A program made the translations under genes and the position numbers. From contig CBDFIN010000012.1 of the NCBI GenBank assembly GCA_965248135.1, positions 62,001 to 126,000 of the forward strand: a stretch of 64,000 bases of DNA, written 5' to 3'. Shown here one piece after another: positions 51,823 through 60,737 of this stretch. Source of the DNA: SZUA-100 sp965248135 (GTDB taxonomy: Bacteria > Pseudomonadota > Alphaproteobacteria > Rhizobiales > Rhizobiaceae). Below the pieces are notes generated by a model. It ran no database searches. It was not told the DNA's origin and saw nothing but the letters and a program-made list of their open reading frames with translations. The stretch's first letter is position 1. Every line of letters starts with the position of its first letter.

Positions 51823-52254
51823 CCATCACGTATGACAATGGCAAAGAATTCGCCGGGCACAAAAAGATCGCCAAAATATTGCAATGCGACATCTATTTCG
51901 CCAAGCCCTATCACTCATGGCAGCGCGGCCTCAACGAACATACCAACGGTCTTGTTCGCCAATACTTCCCAAAGGGTACCGATTTCACTAAGCTGACAAA
52001 AGCCGAAGTTCAGATCGTCGAAGACAAGCTGAACCAACGTCCAAGAAAATGTCTCGAATACAAAACCCCATATGAGGCCTTTTCAAAGGAATGTGAGCAA
52101 AATGTTGCATTTCAATGTTGAAGGGGCGGTTTTAAAAACTTGAAAAAACACCAATTCTTGACTTAAATCACATTGCTCTCGCCTTGCGACTGATATTGAA
52201 TGGCCCCAGTTCGGCAATGAACCCTTTGTAATTATCTTGAACGGCAGTCACAGA

Positions 52255-53277
52255 ATGCAAGAACCTATCCAGTCTTCCACCGCTCCACTGACCGATCCAT
52301 TCGGGCGTTCGGTCTCTTATCTTAGGGTATCTGTCACAGATCGCTGCGATTTTCGCTGTTTCTTTTGCATGGCCGAAGACATGGTCTTTTTGCCGAAAAA
52401 GGAATTGCTAACGCTAGAAGAACTAGACCGGCTGTGTAGCGCCTTTGTCAATAAGGGCGTCCGCCGGTTGCGCCTCACCGGCGGTGAACCGCTGGTACGG
52501 CGCGGCATAATGGGCTTTATCCAAACGCTCTCCCGCCATATCGATAGCGGTCTTCTTGATGAAATAACCATCACCACCAACGGCTCTCAACTGGCCAGAT
52601 ACGCAACCGAACTGGCCGCATGTGGGGTCAAGCGCATCAATGTCTCACTCGACACGCTGGACGAGGAGAAATTTGCCAAAATTACCCGTCGCGGGCGGTT
52701 AGCACAGGTGATGAAAGGGATCGACGCCGCCCAACAGGCTGGCCTTGCTATCAAAATCAATATGGTTGCCCTAAAAACCACCAACGAGGACGAGATTGTG
52801 CCGATGTTGCACTGGGCTCATGGCCGCGGCATCGACCTGACACTGATCGAAACCATGCCGATGGGAGAAATTGACGGCGACCGCAACGATCAATACCTGC
52901 CGCTCTTTGATGTCCGCAGCCGGTTGGAACAAGAATTCGAACTGCAAAATATTGCCTGCAAGACCGGTGGTCCGGCCAGCTATGTCAAGGTCGCCGAAAC
53001 CGGCGGACGGCTCGGTTTTATCACCCCGCTCAGCCATAATTTCTGCGAAAGCTGCAACCGGGTGCGTCTCACCTGCACCGGCACGCTTTACATGTGTCTT
53101 GGCCAGGACGATGCCGCTGATCTAAGGGAACCGCTGAGAGCTTCAGAGGGCGATGAACTGCTGAATGCGGCAATCGACGATGCTATTACCCGCAAACCCA
53201 AGGGGCACGATTTCATTATTGATCGCGACAACAAAGGCCCGGCGGTTTCAAGGCATATGAGCCTGACTGGCGGCTAG
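52255..53277 (+). CDS. moaA: GTP 3',8-cyclase (molybdopterin biosynthesis)
   Basis: A 340-residue radical-SAM enzyme. The N-terminal cluster motif is CDFRCFFC; the SAM GGEPL motif is in RLTGGEPLVRRG. The C-terminal cluster is CESCNRVRLTCTGTLYMC, and the protein ends in the essential Gly-Gly tail. It converts GTP to 3',8-cyclo-GTP for molybdenum cofactor. ATG 52255 is used; a TTG at 52237 is less likely. No other moa genes are adjacent. Confidence 0.95.
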   Translation: MQEPIQSSTAPLTDPFGRSVSYLRVSVTDRCDFRCFFCMAEDMVFLPKKELLTLEELDRLCSAFVNKGVRRLRLTGGEPLVRRGIMGFIQTLSRHIDSGLLDEITITTNGSQLARYATELAACGVKRINVSLDTLDEEKFAKITRRGRLAQVMKGIDAAQQAGLAIKINMVALKTTNEDEIVPMLHWAHGRGIDLTLIETMPMGEIDGDRNDQYLPLFDVRSRLEQEFELQNIACKTGGPASYVKVAETGGRLGFITPLSHNFCESCNRVRLTCTGTLYMCLGQDDAADLREPLRASEGDELLNAAIDDAITRKPKGHDFIIDRDNKGPAVSRHMSLTGG

Positions 53278-53295
53278 CATACGCCACCAAACTGC

Positions 53296-53664
53296 TCAGA
53301 CATAGCTGACCACTTCGAACTCGATGCCGTTTTCGTCGTCATAGTAAAACCGTTTGCCCGGTTCGTAATCGGCATGCAAATGAGGTTTATAACCAGCGGC
53401 TTTGACCTTGGCTTCAACCGCATCGAGATCATCGACCACCACGCCCACATGGTTGAACCTGCCATTATTGCCCGACGCGCCGCTGCTGTCATTGGGCGTA
53501 TAAAGGGCGATATAGCTCTCATCATCGCCCACATGAATGCTGTAGCCTTTGCCGGCCAGCACTTCGCCCTGCCAGCGAATCTGCCAGTCAAACAGCCCGC
53601 ACAGCGTTTCAGCCGTAGATTTTGAGTCCACTACAGTCACGTTGATATGTTCCAGCTTTGTCAT
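53296..53664 (-). CDS. VOC-family (glyoxalase/bleomycin-resistance-like) protein
   Basis: A 122-residue single-domain VOC protein: LEHINVTVVDSKSTAETLCG, HVGDDESYIALYTPNDSSG, NHVGVVVDDLDAVEAKV and FYYDDENGIEFEVV give the paired beta-alpha-beta-beta-beta units with His/Glu metal ligands. Lyase or binding activity on small molecules is expected. It is driven by a SoxR-type promoter and so is probably part of the response to redox-cycling compounds. Confidence 0.88.
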   Translation of the reverse strand: MTKLEHINVTVVDSKSTAETLCGLFDWQIRWQGEVLAGKGYSIHVGDDESYIALYTPNDSSGASGNNGRFNHVGVVVDDLDAVEAKVKAAGYKPHLHADYEPGKRFYYDDENGIEFEVVSYV

Positions 53665-53705
53665 GATTCATCTCCTTTATCTCGACAAGTTTTATCTGTC
53701 ATGGC

Positions 53706-53736
53706 ATCTTAGTTCCTCAAGTAAACTTGAGGTCAA
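53706..53736 (-). promoter_or_regulatory. SoxR-controlled promoter of the VOC gene
   Basis: On the minus strand TTGACC (-35, 53736-53731) and TAAGAT (-10, 53711-53706) are separated by exactly 19 bases. The 18-bp perfect palindrome CCTCAAGTAAACTTGAGG (53715-53732) fills that spacer and matches the SoxR box. The over-long 19-bp spacer is the hallmark of MerR/SoxR-activated promoters. It points at the VOC gene, 42 bases downstream. Confidence 0.9.
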
Positions 53737-53746
53737 GAGATTTTTT

Positions 53747-54187
53747 ATGCGCAGCAAACAATTCACTGTCGGAGCGATTGCCAGCCGTACCGGACTGGCG
53801 GTTTCCGCTATTCATTTTTATGAGACCTGCGGTCTGGTTTCCCCAACCCGCACTTCTGCCGGTCACCGGCGTTATCATCGCGCCGACATTCGCAAACTAT
53901 CGTTTGTCAAAATTGCCCAGGAACTTGGCTTTCCACTGGCTGAAATCGCCTCCCACATGGCGCGGCTGCCGGAAAATCGCGCCCCAAACAAGGCCGACTG
54001 GAGCCGCATCAGCAAGGGCTTTCGAAAGGACATTGATTTGCGCATCGAGCGGCTTCAGCGGCTGCGCGACAAGCTGGACGGCTGCATTGGCTGCGGTTGT
54101 CTTTCCCTGCGGCACTGCGCCTTGTACAATCAGGACGATAAAGCCCGCCAAGCCGGTCCGGGCGCACGCTATCTGGTTGAGGGGTAA
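53747..54187 (+). CDS. soxR: Redox-sensitive transcriptional activator SoxR
   Basis: A 146-residue MerR-family regulator. The N-terminal winged helix begins TVGAIASRTGLAVSAIHFYE, followed by TSAGHRRYHRADIRKLSFVK and a long dimerisation helix. The C-terminus holds the four cysteines of the [2Fe-2S] sensor, CIGCGCLSLRHC. It senses redox-active compounds. The SoxR box lies 15 bases before its start; transcription from the box goes to the divergent VOC gene. ATG 53747 gives the usual length. Confidence 0.95.
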   Translation: MRSKQFTVGAIASRTGLAVSAIHFYETCGLVSPTRTSAGHRRYHRADIRKLSFVKIAQELGFPLAEIASHMARLPENRAPNKADWSRISKGFRKDIDLRIERLQRLRDKLDGCIGCGCLSLRHCALYNQDDKARQAGPGARYLVEG

Positions 54188-54207
54188 GGCCTGTTTAGAA
54201 AGGAATT

Positions 54208-55959
54208 CTATTCACCCGACACAATGCCTTCCCGCCGTGGGTCGGCGCCGCCTTGAAGCCCGTTTTCGGTGATCGCAATGCCGTGCAGGCCGGAATTGAG
54301 GTCGCGGGTTTTGACCTTGTAGCCAAGCTTTTCCAGTTCGGGCGCAAATTTCTCGGCCGCCGTGTCTTTCTCAATGTCGAAAGTGCCAAAACGGTTGACC
54401 ACGTGGGGCAGCGAGATCGCCTGCTGCATATCCATCTTCCAATCGAGAAGGGCGATAATGGTTTTGGCCACATAGGGAATAATCCGGCTGCCACCGGGTG
54501 AACCGATGATCATTTCCGGTTTACCACCGTTCATGATGATGGTTGGTGACATCGACGAACGCGGTCGCTTGCCGGGCTCGACCCGGTTGGCGATAGGGAT
54601 ACCGTCGCGATGCGAGCGGAAAGAGAAATCGGTCAGCTCGTTATTAAGCAGAAAACCGCGTACCATCAACCGCGATCCAAAACCGTTTTCAATGGTGGTG
54701 GTCATCGAAAGGGCGTTGCCGAACCGATCGAGTATCGAAAAATGGCTGGTCGATGGCAGTTCCAGCGCCTCGTCATCGGCCAGCTTGAATGCATGGTCCC
54801 ATTTCGGTGTGCCGGCCTCTGCCTTTTCAAGCCGTTTTCCTGCTGCCAGCAATGCGGAACGTCCGGCCAGATAGACAGGGTCGAGCAGACCCTTGATTGG
54901 CATTGGAACATAGTCGCTGTCGGCGATATAACGGCCACGGTCGGCAAAGGCCAGCCGCGAGGCATCACCAATCAGTTGCCAGCTAACGGGGTTATCAGGT
55001 CCAAGAGCCGCCAGATCAAACGGCAAAAGCGTGCCAAGTATCTGGCCAACCGTCAACGCGCCGGAAGAAGGCGGCCCCATGCCACAGATATCGCGGGTGC
55101 GATAGGAAACACATACCGGCGGGCGAACAACAACCCGGTAATTGGCAAGGTCAACAGCCTGCATCACACCGCCATTGCGCGCCGTACGAACGGTGGTGAC
55201 AATGTCGGCGGCGATGTTGTCGTAATAAAACGGAGCCGAACCATTTTGCGCAAGTTCCCGCACACTGGCCGCATAGGCAGGATTTTTGATAATCTGGCCC
55301 TGCTTGATCGGTGTGCCACCGGGCAGAAAATAGGCGCTGGTAACGGCATGGACGGCAAGACGTTCGGCATCACGGGCAACAAGGCCGGCAAGCCGCGGCG
55401 AAACAGCAAAGCCTCTTTGGGCCAGATCGATCGCATCGTCAAACAGCACCGGCCAGGGCGCCCTGCCCCACCGTCGATGCAGTTCTTCGAGCAGTTTTGG
55501 TGTGCCAGGAACACCGACCGAACGACCGCCAACCACCGCATCGAAAAATTTTAGCGGCTTACCACTTTCGTCTTGAAACAATCGGGGATTGGCCGCCTGC
55601 GGTGCGGTTTCACGACCATCAAGCGTGGTCAGTGTGCGGCTTGCGGCATCGAAATAGACCACAAATGCGCCACCGCCCAGACCGGAGGATTGCGGCTCGA
55701 CCAAGCCAAGCACTGTTTGAACGGCGATCGCCGCATCGGCGGCAGTGCCACCGTTTTTGAGAATTCTGGCGCCGGCGGCGACAGCGTGAGGATTGGCGGC
55801 CGAGATCATCCACCTTTTGGCGACAACCGGTGCTTTGGCCGGTATGGCAGTCGAGGTTGCCTTTTCCGGCGAAACCGTATCTGCGGTCTGTTGGGCCAGC
55901 GCCGGCTGAAGCGCCAACGACCATGAGAATAACGCAGCCAAATAACAACGCATAGCCAT
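54208..55959 (-). CDS. ggt: Gamma-glutamyltransferase
   Basis: A 583-residue Ntn-hydrolase precursor with a signal peptide (about 1-22, ending ALAQ). The large-subunit start is MISAANPHAVAAGARILKNG and GLVEPQSSGLGGGAF. Autocleavage should occur before the Thr of STSHFSILDRFGNAL, which becomes the nucleophile; FLLNNELTDFSFR and GSPGGSRIIPYV are small-subunit signatures. It hydrolyses or transfers the gamma-glutamyl group of glutathione in the periplasm. Confidence 0.95.
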   Translation of the reverse strand: MAMRCYLAALFSWSLALQPALAQQTADTVSPEKATSTAIPAKAPVVAKRWMISAANPHAVAAGARILKNGGTAADAAIAVQTVLGLVEPQSSGLGGGAFVVYFDAASRTLTTLDGRETAPQAANPRLFQDESGKPLKFFDAVVGGRSVGVPGTPKLLEELHRRWGRAPWPVLFDDAIDLAQRGFAVSPRLAGLVARDAERLAVHAVTSAYFLPGGTPIKQGQIIKNPAYAASVRELAQNGSAPFYYDNIAADIVTTVRTARNGGVMQAVDLANYRVVVRPPVCVSYRTRDICGMGPPSSGALTVGQILGTLLPFDLAALGPDNPVSWQLIGDASRLAFADRGRYIADSDYVPMPIKGLLDPVYLAGRSALLAAGKRLEKAEAGTPKWDHAFKLADDEALELPSTSHFSILDRFGNALSMTTTIENGFGSRLMVRGFLLNNELTDFSFRSHRDGIPIANRVEPGKRPRSSMSPTIIMNGGKPEMIIGSPGGSRIIPYVAKTIIALLDWKMDMQQAISLPHVVNRFGTFDIEKDTAAEKFAPELEKLGYKVKTRDLNSGLHGIAITENGLQGGADPRREGIVSGE

Positions 55960-56194
55960 CGACTAGCTCCTTTCGGATTTCATTGATGGTTCAATCGTGC
56001 CGGTTGAGAGCCGTGCTGGCAAGCCACGCAAAGTGTGAATTGCGGTATTTTAGGCAATTTTATTGTTTCTGCATTTCTTATCCCAAAGACTAATTGCGGC
56101 AGCAGCCGCTATTCCGCAGTATTGGATCTTGAGCAGATGCGCGCTGTTGGAGGCGTTCGCATTGTTTTTAAATGTCTCATCAGGGAGGATATCC
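55960..56194. other. Divergent region between ggt and the ABC importer
   Basis: About 235 bases expected to hold both promoters. A plus-strand frame opens at 56063 in frame with the binding-protein gene but lacks a ribosome-binding site and would hide the TAT signal. No other feature is seen. Confidence 0.45.
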
Positions 56195-57544
56195 ATGAGC
56201 AACTCCAAGACCGAAATTTCCCGTCGCAAGGTTCTTAAGACCTCGGCTGCTGCAATGGCCGCCATTGGCGCTGGACCAGTATTTTTCAGCCGAGGCGCAC
56301 TGGGAGCAGAAGACTATCGCAACGCACCAACGGGTGGCTCAGTCACCTTTGGCTTCAATGTGCCACAAACTGGTGCTTATGCCGACGAAGGTGCCGATGA
56401 ATTGCGCGCCTATGAGCTTGCGGTCCAACACATCAACGGCGAAGGTGACGGCGGCATGCTGGGTACCTTCACCTCGAAGGAACTAAAGGGCAATGGCGTT
56501 AACGGCAAAAAGGTCGTTTTCGTAACCGGCGACACCCAAACCAAGTCCGATGCAGCCCGTGCATCCGCCAAACGGATGATCGAAAACGATGGCGCTATCA
56601 TGATCACCGGCGGTTCATCGTCAGGTGTGGCAATCGCGGTACAAGGGCTTTGTCAGGAAGCCGGTGTCATTTTCATGGCCGGTCTCACCCATTCCAACGA
56701 CACCACCGGTAAAGACAAGCGGGCCAACGGTTTCCGTCACTTCTTCAACACCGAAATGACCGGTTCTGCGCTGGCGCCCGTGCTTAAGAACGCCTTTGGC
56801 AGCGAACGGACCGCCTACCATCTGACAGCCGACTATACCTGGGGCTGGTCACAGGAAGGTTCGATCAAAAAATATACTGAAGGTCTTGGCTGGAAAACAG
56901 CGGCTGCAGTACGCACCCCGCTTGGCGCTGGCGACTTCTCACAGTATATTACACCGGTGCTAAATTCCGGCGCCGACGTGCTGGTGCTGAACCACTATGG
57001 CAAGGACATGGTCAACTCGCTAACCCAGGCTGTGCAGTTTGGCCTGCGTGACAAGCAGGTTAACGGCAAGGATTTTGCCATTGTCGTGCCGCTTTATTCG
57101 CGTCTGATGGCCCAGGGTGCTGGCGAAAACGTTAAAGGCATCTTCGGCTCGACCAACTGGCACTGGTCGTTGCAGGACGAAGGTTCCAAGGCATTCGTCA
57201 AGTCCTTTGGCACGGCCTATGGCTTCCCACCCTCCCAGGCAGCTCAGACCACCTATTGTCAGGCCATCCTCTATGCAGATGCCTGCCAACGCGCCGGCAC
57301 TTTCCGTCCAAGCGAAGTCGGCAAGGCACTTGAAGGCTTCAAGTTTGATGGTCTCGGCAACGGCCCGACAGAATATCGCGCCGATGATCACCAGTGCTTC
57401 AAGGACGTGCTGGTTGTGAAGGGTAAGGAAAACCCGTCGTCCAAGTTTGACGTGTTGGAAGTGGTGGAAGTCACACCGCGCGCCAAGGTGGAGTATGATG
57501 CTTCGCTGCTCGGCGGCGAACTTGGCCCCTATAACGACGGCTAA
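56195..57544 (+). CDS. ABC importer substrate-binding protein (branched-chain amino acid/amide type)
   Basis: A 449-residue periplasmic binding protein. ATG 56195 follows an AGGGAGG site and opens a TAT-type signal (SRRKVLKTSAAAMAAIGAGP). The mature part is a type I fold (FGFNVPQTGAYADEGADELR, then ITGGSSSGVAIAVQGLCQEA), similar to LivJ and to urea/amide-binding proteins. A hairpin after the gene may keep its mRNA in excess over the permease genes. Ligand unknown. Confidence 0.9.
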   Translation: MSNSKTEISRRKVLKTSAAAMAAIGAGPVFFSRGALGAEDYRNAPTGGSVTFGFNVPQTGAYADEGADELRAYELAVQHINGEGDGGMLGTFTSKELKGNGVNGKKVVFVTGDTQTKSDAARASAKRMIENDGAIMITGGSSSGVAIAVQGLCQEAGVIFMAGLTHSNDTTGKDKRANGFRHFFNTEMTGSALAPVLKNAFGSERTAYHLTADYTWGWSQEGSIKKYTEGLGWKTAAAVRTPLGAGDFSQYITPVLNSGADVLVLNHYGKDMVNSLTQAVQFGLRDKQVNGKDFAIVVPLYSRLMAQGAGENVKGIFGSTNWHWSLQDEGSKAFVKSFGTAYGFPPSQAAQTTYCQAILYADACQRAGTFRPSEVGKALEGFKFDGLGNGPTEYRADDHQCFKDVLVVKGKENPSSKFDVLEVVEVTPRAKVEYDASLLGGELGPYNDG

Positions 57545-57567
57545 TTGCTAGCACCAAAAATCGAACA

Positions 57568-57592
57568 CCGGTCGCCCTATCGGGGCGGTCGG
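57568..57592 (+). terminator. Hairpin between binding-protein and permease genes
   Basis: CCGGTCGCCC pairs with GGGCGGTCGG over 10 bp, including two G-U pairs, around the loop TATCG, starting 24 bases after the binding-protein stop. No T-run follows. Such hairpins in importer operons stabilise the upstream message or partly end transcription. Confidence 0.5.
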
Positions 57593-57700
57593 CACTGTGA
57601 TAAGAGACCAGCTCACTTGACGCGTGACAATGCCAGCTACGGCAGACTGGCAATATGGGCGAGGGAGGCATCTGTCGGGATCGACAGACAGGCTTAACAA

Positions 57701-58729
57701 ATGGACGCACTATTTCTTCAGGTTTTGAACGGGTTGGACAAGGGTGGCGCCTATGCGCTGATCGCCCTTGGTTTAACGCTGGTTTTTGGCACGCTTGGCG
57801 TTGTTAATTTCGCCCACGGGGCGCTTTTTATGCTGGGCGCGTTTTGCGCTGTTTCGCTACAACGCATATTGAATTTTTCCTATGTGCGGATAAGCGAAAC
57901 CGAAAAGGATTTTCTCGGCAATCCTCTCAAGGAACAAATACCCTATATAACCGACTGGTTCGGTCCGGAATTCTCGGCCATAGTGATGGACTGGTCGGTG
58001 CCGCTGGCCATTTTGGTGACGATCCCGGTCATGGCGCTGGTTGGCATCGTCATGGAGCGCGGGCTGGTCAAGCATTTTTACCATCGCCCCCACGCCGACC
58101 AGATTCTGGTGACATTTGGCCTGGCAATCGTGGTGCAGGAGATTATCAAGCACTATTTCGGCGCCAATCCGATCCCCCAAGCAGCACCCGATATCGTTGC
58201 GGGTGCCGCAGACGTGGGCTCATGGGTCGGACTGGGCGAAAATGTAATCTATCCCTGGTGGCGGCTGGTCTATTCGCTGTTTTCAGCAGTTGTAATATTC
58301 GGTGTTTTTGCTTTCTTGCAATTTACCACCTTCGGCATGGTGGTGCGCGCCGGCATGCAGGACCGCGAAACGGTCGGTCTGCTCGGCATCAATATCCAGC
58401 GGCGCTTTACCATCGTGTTTGGTCTTGCGGCAGTTGTCGCCGGTCTGGCCGGGGCCATGTATACGCCAATTCTGCCGCCCGACTATCATATGGGAATGGA
58501 TTTTCTCGTTCTGTCCTTTGTTGTCGTTGTTGTGGGCGGCATGGGGTCGCTCGGTGGGGCGGTTTTGGCAGGCTTCCTGCTCGGCATTTTGCAGAGCTTC
58601 GCCTCGATGAATCAGGTTAAGGCAATTTTGCCCGGCATCGACCAGATCATCATCTATCTGGTCGCAGTGGTTATTCTATTGACCCTGCCACGAGGCCTGT
58701 TGGGCCGCAAAGGCGTGATGGAGGATTAG
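57701..58729 (+). CDS. Branched-chain/amide ABC importer permease (LivH family)
   Basis: A 342-residue permease with about eight membrane helices. The family opening is LNGLDKGGAYALIALGLTLVFGTLGVVNFAHGALFML, given here only as a landmark in two parts (ALIALGLTLVFG; VNFAHGA). The cytoplasmic EAA-like loop and the VVVVGGMGSLGGAVLAGFLL motif near the end are diagnostic. An insert of about 50 residues after helix 2 makes it longer than LivH of E. coli (308). It pairs with the next gene. Confidence 0.9.
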   Translation: MDALFLQVLNGLDKGGAYALIALGLTLVFGTLGVVNFAHGALFMLGAFCAVSLQRILNFSYVRISETEKDFLGNPLKEQIPYITDWFGPEFSAIVMDWSVPLAILVTIPVMALVGIVMERGLVKHFYHRPHADQILVTFGLAIVVQEIIKHYFGANPIPQAAPDIVAGAADVGSWVGLGENVIYPWWRLVYSLFSAVVIFGVFAFLQFTTFGMVVRAGMQDRETVGLLGINIQRRFTIVFGLAAVVAGLAGAMYTPILPPDYHMGMDFLVLSFVVVVVGGMGSLGGAVLAGFLLGILQSFASMNQVKAILPGIDQIIIYLVAVVILLTLPRGLLGRKGVMED

Positions 58730-58730
58730 T

Positions 58731-59912
58731 GTGATGATGAGCAATTCTCAATCACGCAATGACTGGCTGCTGTTGATCGGCTTTTCGGCCATCATCTTGA
58801 CCACACCGTGGACACTGGCGCCCGTCGGTGCCGCCTATCCTGATTTGCTGCAGAAGTTCACCATTTTCGGCATTTTTGCCATTGGCTTCAATATCCTGTT
58901 CGGGTTGACCGGCTATTTGTCGTTTGGCCATGCCGCCTTTATCGGTGTTGGTTCCTATATCTCGTTGTGGAGCTTCAAGCTGTTGACGATGAGCGTCGTT
59001 CCAGCGGTAATATTTTCGGTGACCATCGCCGGTATATTCGCCCTGTTGATCGGCTTTGTATCGCTGCGGCGATCCGGCATCTATTTTTCCATCCTGACGC
59101 TTGCTTTCGCCCAGATGTCGTACAATCTGGCATACTCGGTGTTGACCCCGATAACCAATGGCGAAACCGGCTTGCAGGTTCGTGCGCTGCGTGCCAGCGC
59201 CGACATTTCCCTGCGTGATGGCGATATCAGGGTGCTCGATCAAGCATTTGGCATTGAGGAAATCGGCGTGCCGATCACCAATTTGTTTGGCATGAAGATG
59301 AGCGGTTATCCAGGTTTCTATTTTTGCGCCATTCTGCTCATCATCTGCTTCTTCATTGCCCAGCGCATTACCCGCTCCAATTTCGGTATGATGCTAAAAG
59401 CCATCAAATCAAACCAGAACCGCCTGAACTATACCGGCATTAACACCAGGCCATATTTGCTGACTGCCTTCGTTATTTCTGGCATGTATGCCGGCCTTGC
59501 CGGTTCCCTTCTGGCGGTGACCGATCCTATCGCTGGCGCAGAACGAATGCAGTGGACTGCCTCGGGCGAAGTCGTGCTGATGACCATTCTTGGCGGCGTC
59601 GGCACGCTGATTGGTCCGGTGCTGGGCGCCGGTCTGATCAAATATGCCGAACAGAAAGTGTCGTCCTGGAATGAAGGCATATTGCATGACTTCTTTTCCT
59701 TCCTGCCCGAACCGCTGCAGGAATTCTGCGTCAGTGTGGTTTCGTTGTTCGTCGGCGAAGGCTGGCACATGACCCTTGGCCTGTTATTCATGGTCATTGT
59801 GATATTCTTGCCGGGCGGCCTGATGGAGGGATTCAACCGGATCGCCAACCTGTTCCGTCGCTCTGACAGCGGCAGCGCAGTGGCAAACACCAGCCCCAAA
59901 CCGGCGGAGTAA
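58731..59912 (+). CDS. Branched-chain/amide ABC importer permease (LivM family)
   Basis: A 393-residue permease with about ten membrane helices, including FNILFGLTGYLSFGHAAFIG and a late MTILGGVGTLIGPVLGAGLI motif. It begins 1 base after the LivH-type gene; GTG 58731, ATG 58734 and ATG 58737 are all possible starts. A periplasmic insert (about residues 135-180) is longer than in LivM, as in relatives from amide/urea importers. Confidence 0.9.
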   Translation: MMMSNSQSRNDWLLLIGFSAIILTTPWTLAPVGAAYPDLLQKFTIFGIFAIGFNILFGLTGYLSFGHAAFIGVGSYISLWSFKLLTMSVVPAVIFSVTIAGIFALLIGFVSLRRSGIYFSILTLAFAQMSYNLAYSVLTPITNGETGLQVRALRASADISLRDGDIRVLDQAFGIEEIGVPITNLFGMKMSGYPGFYFCAILLIICFFIAQRITRSNFGMMLKAIKSNQNRLNYTGINTRPYLLTAFVISGMYAGLAGSLLAVTDPIAGAERMQWTASGEVVLMTILGGVGTLIGPVLGAGLIKYAEQKVSSWNEGILHDFFSFLPEPLQEFCVSVVSLFVGEGWHMTLGLLFMVIVIFLPGGLMEGFNRIANLFRRSDSGSAVANTSPKPAE

Positions 59913-59918
59913 AAAGAC

Positions 59919-60737
59919 ATGATGGCGGTTGCAGAAGAAACCCAGGAAAGCACAGGCGGGGATTTCGTCAGTGGTGTCGAAAATGCGGTTTTGCATATCG
60001 ACGACGTACACAAGAGTTTTGCCGGCCTGCACGCGCTTAGCGATGTTGATTTGCAGGTGCATGAGGGCGAGACCCATGCGATTATCGGCCCCAACGGCGC
60101 CGGAAAATCCACCTTGCTGAATGTCTGTGTCGGCCGGTTGAAACCCGACCGGGGCGCTGTGGTTTTTGACGGCGAGGTTTTGACCGGCAAATCACCGCAC
60201 GAGATCAATCAACTTGGTGTTGCGCGGGTGTTTCAGACACCGGAAGTGTTTCCTGATTTGACCGTACTTGAAAATGTTATGGTGCCGGCGCTATCAAAAA
60301 GGGATGGGCATTTCCGCCTCAATCCGTTTAAATCTTTTGCCGCGGAAAAGGCCATTCGCCAGGAGGCTGAAAGTGTGCTTGACAGTGTCGGGCTCCACGC
60401 TCAGTTTCACAATTTCGGCTCCAGCATGTCGCGCGGCGACAAGCGGCGGCTGGAACTGGCAATGGGCTTGATTCAACATCCACGATTGCTGCTGCTCGAC
60501 GAGCCGACAGCCGGCATGGCGCGCCACGACACCAACGCCACTATTGATCTGCTCAAAAAGATCAAAGAGGGCGGCATGACCAAAGTCATCATCGAACATG
60601 ACATGCACGTGGTTTTTTCGCTGGCCGATCGCATCAGCGTGCTTGCCGGCGGTCGAATTATCGCTCAGGGTATACCTGACGAGATCAAGGGCAATCCGAA
60701 AGTCATTGAGGCCTATCTCGGGGAGGAACAGGTTTGA
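59919..60737 (+). CDS. ABC importer ATPase (LivG family)
   Basis: A 272-residue ATPase: Walker A GPNGAGKSTLLNV, Q loop VFQTPEVFPDLTVLEN, signature MSRGDKRRLELAM (an unusual MSRGD in place of LSGGQ/LSYGE), Walker B LLLLDEPTAG and H loop IIEHDM. The protein starts with a short non-conserved extension. It overlaps the next gene by 4 bases. Confidence 0.92.
   Translation: MMAVAEETQESTGGDFVSGVENAVLHIDDVHKSFAGLHALSDVDLQVHEGETHAIIGPNGAGKSTLLNVCVGRLKPDRGAVVFDGEVLTGKSPHEINQLGVARVFQTPEVFPDLTVLENVMVPALSKRDGHFRLNPFKSFAAEKAIRQEAESVLDSVGLHAQFHNFGSSMSRGDKRRLELAMGLIQHPRLLLLDEPTAGMARHDTNATIDLLKKIKEGGMTKVIIEHDMHVVFSLADRISVLAGGRIIAQGIPDEIKGNPKVIEAYLGEEQV

Larger units (their letters stand above)
49919..52121 (+). 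pseudogene. IS30-family transposase of the outer element, split by the inner copy
   Basis: The first 228 codons (49919-50603) encode the helix-turn-helix (RAQIARQIGVERSTITRELQ) and the first part of the DDE domain (VGDWEGDTIIGKNHKGA). The last 98 codons (51826-52121) encode DNGKEFAGHKKIAKI with the second Asp, and YHSWQRGLNEHTNGLVRQ with the Glu. Apart from the insertion no lesion is seen; precise loss of the inner copy and one CCA would restore the gene. Confidence 0.9.
49694..52128 (+). mobile_element. Outer IS30-family element, interrupted by a second copy of itself
   Basis: Left end CCCCGGTTCAACTCCGAAAC at 49694, right end matching the complement of CGCCCCTTCAACATTGAAAT at 52128. Flanked by GTT on both sides (49691-49693 and 52129-52131). 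Subtracting the inner element (1216 bp) and its 3-bp duplicate gives 1216 bp, identical to the inner copy. It sits between an UlaG-like gene and moaA without damaging either. Confidence 0.92.

Noticed and set aside
49694..52128. Assembly duplication as an explanation for the tandem IS30 sequences
   Set aside because: Each copy has its own 3-bp target duplicate, both are exactly 1216 bp after subtraction, and they differ at a few bases, which fits a true nested insertion.
54610..55554. 314-codon open frame on the plus strand
   Set aside because: Antisense to the gamma-glutamyltransferase gene, with no recognisable content.
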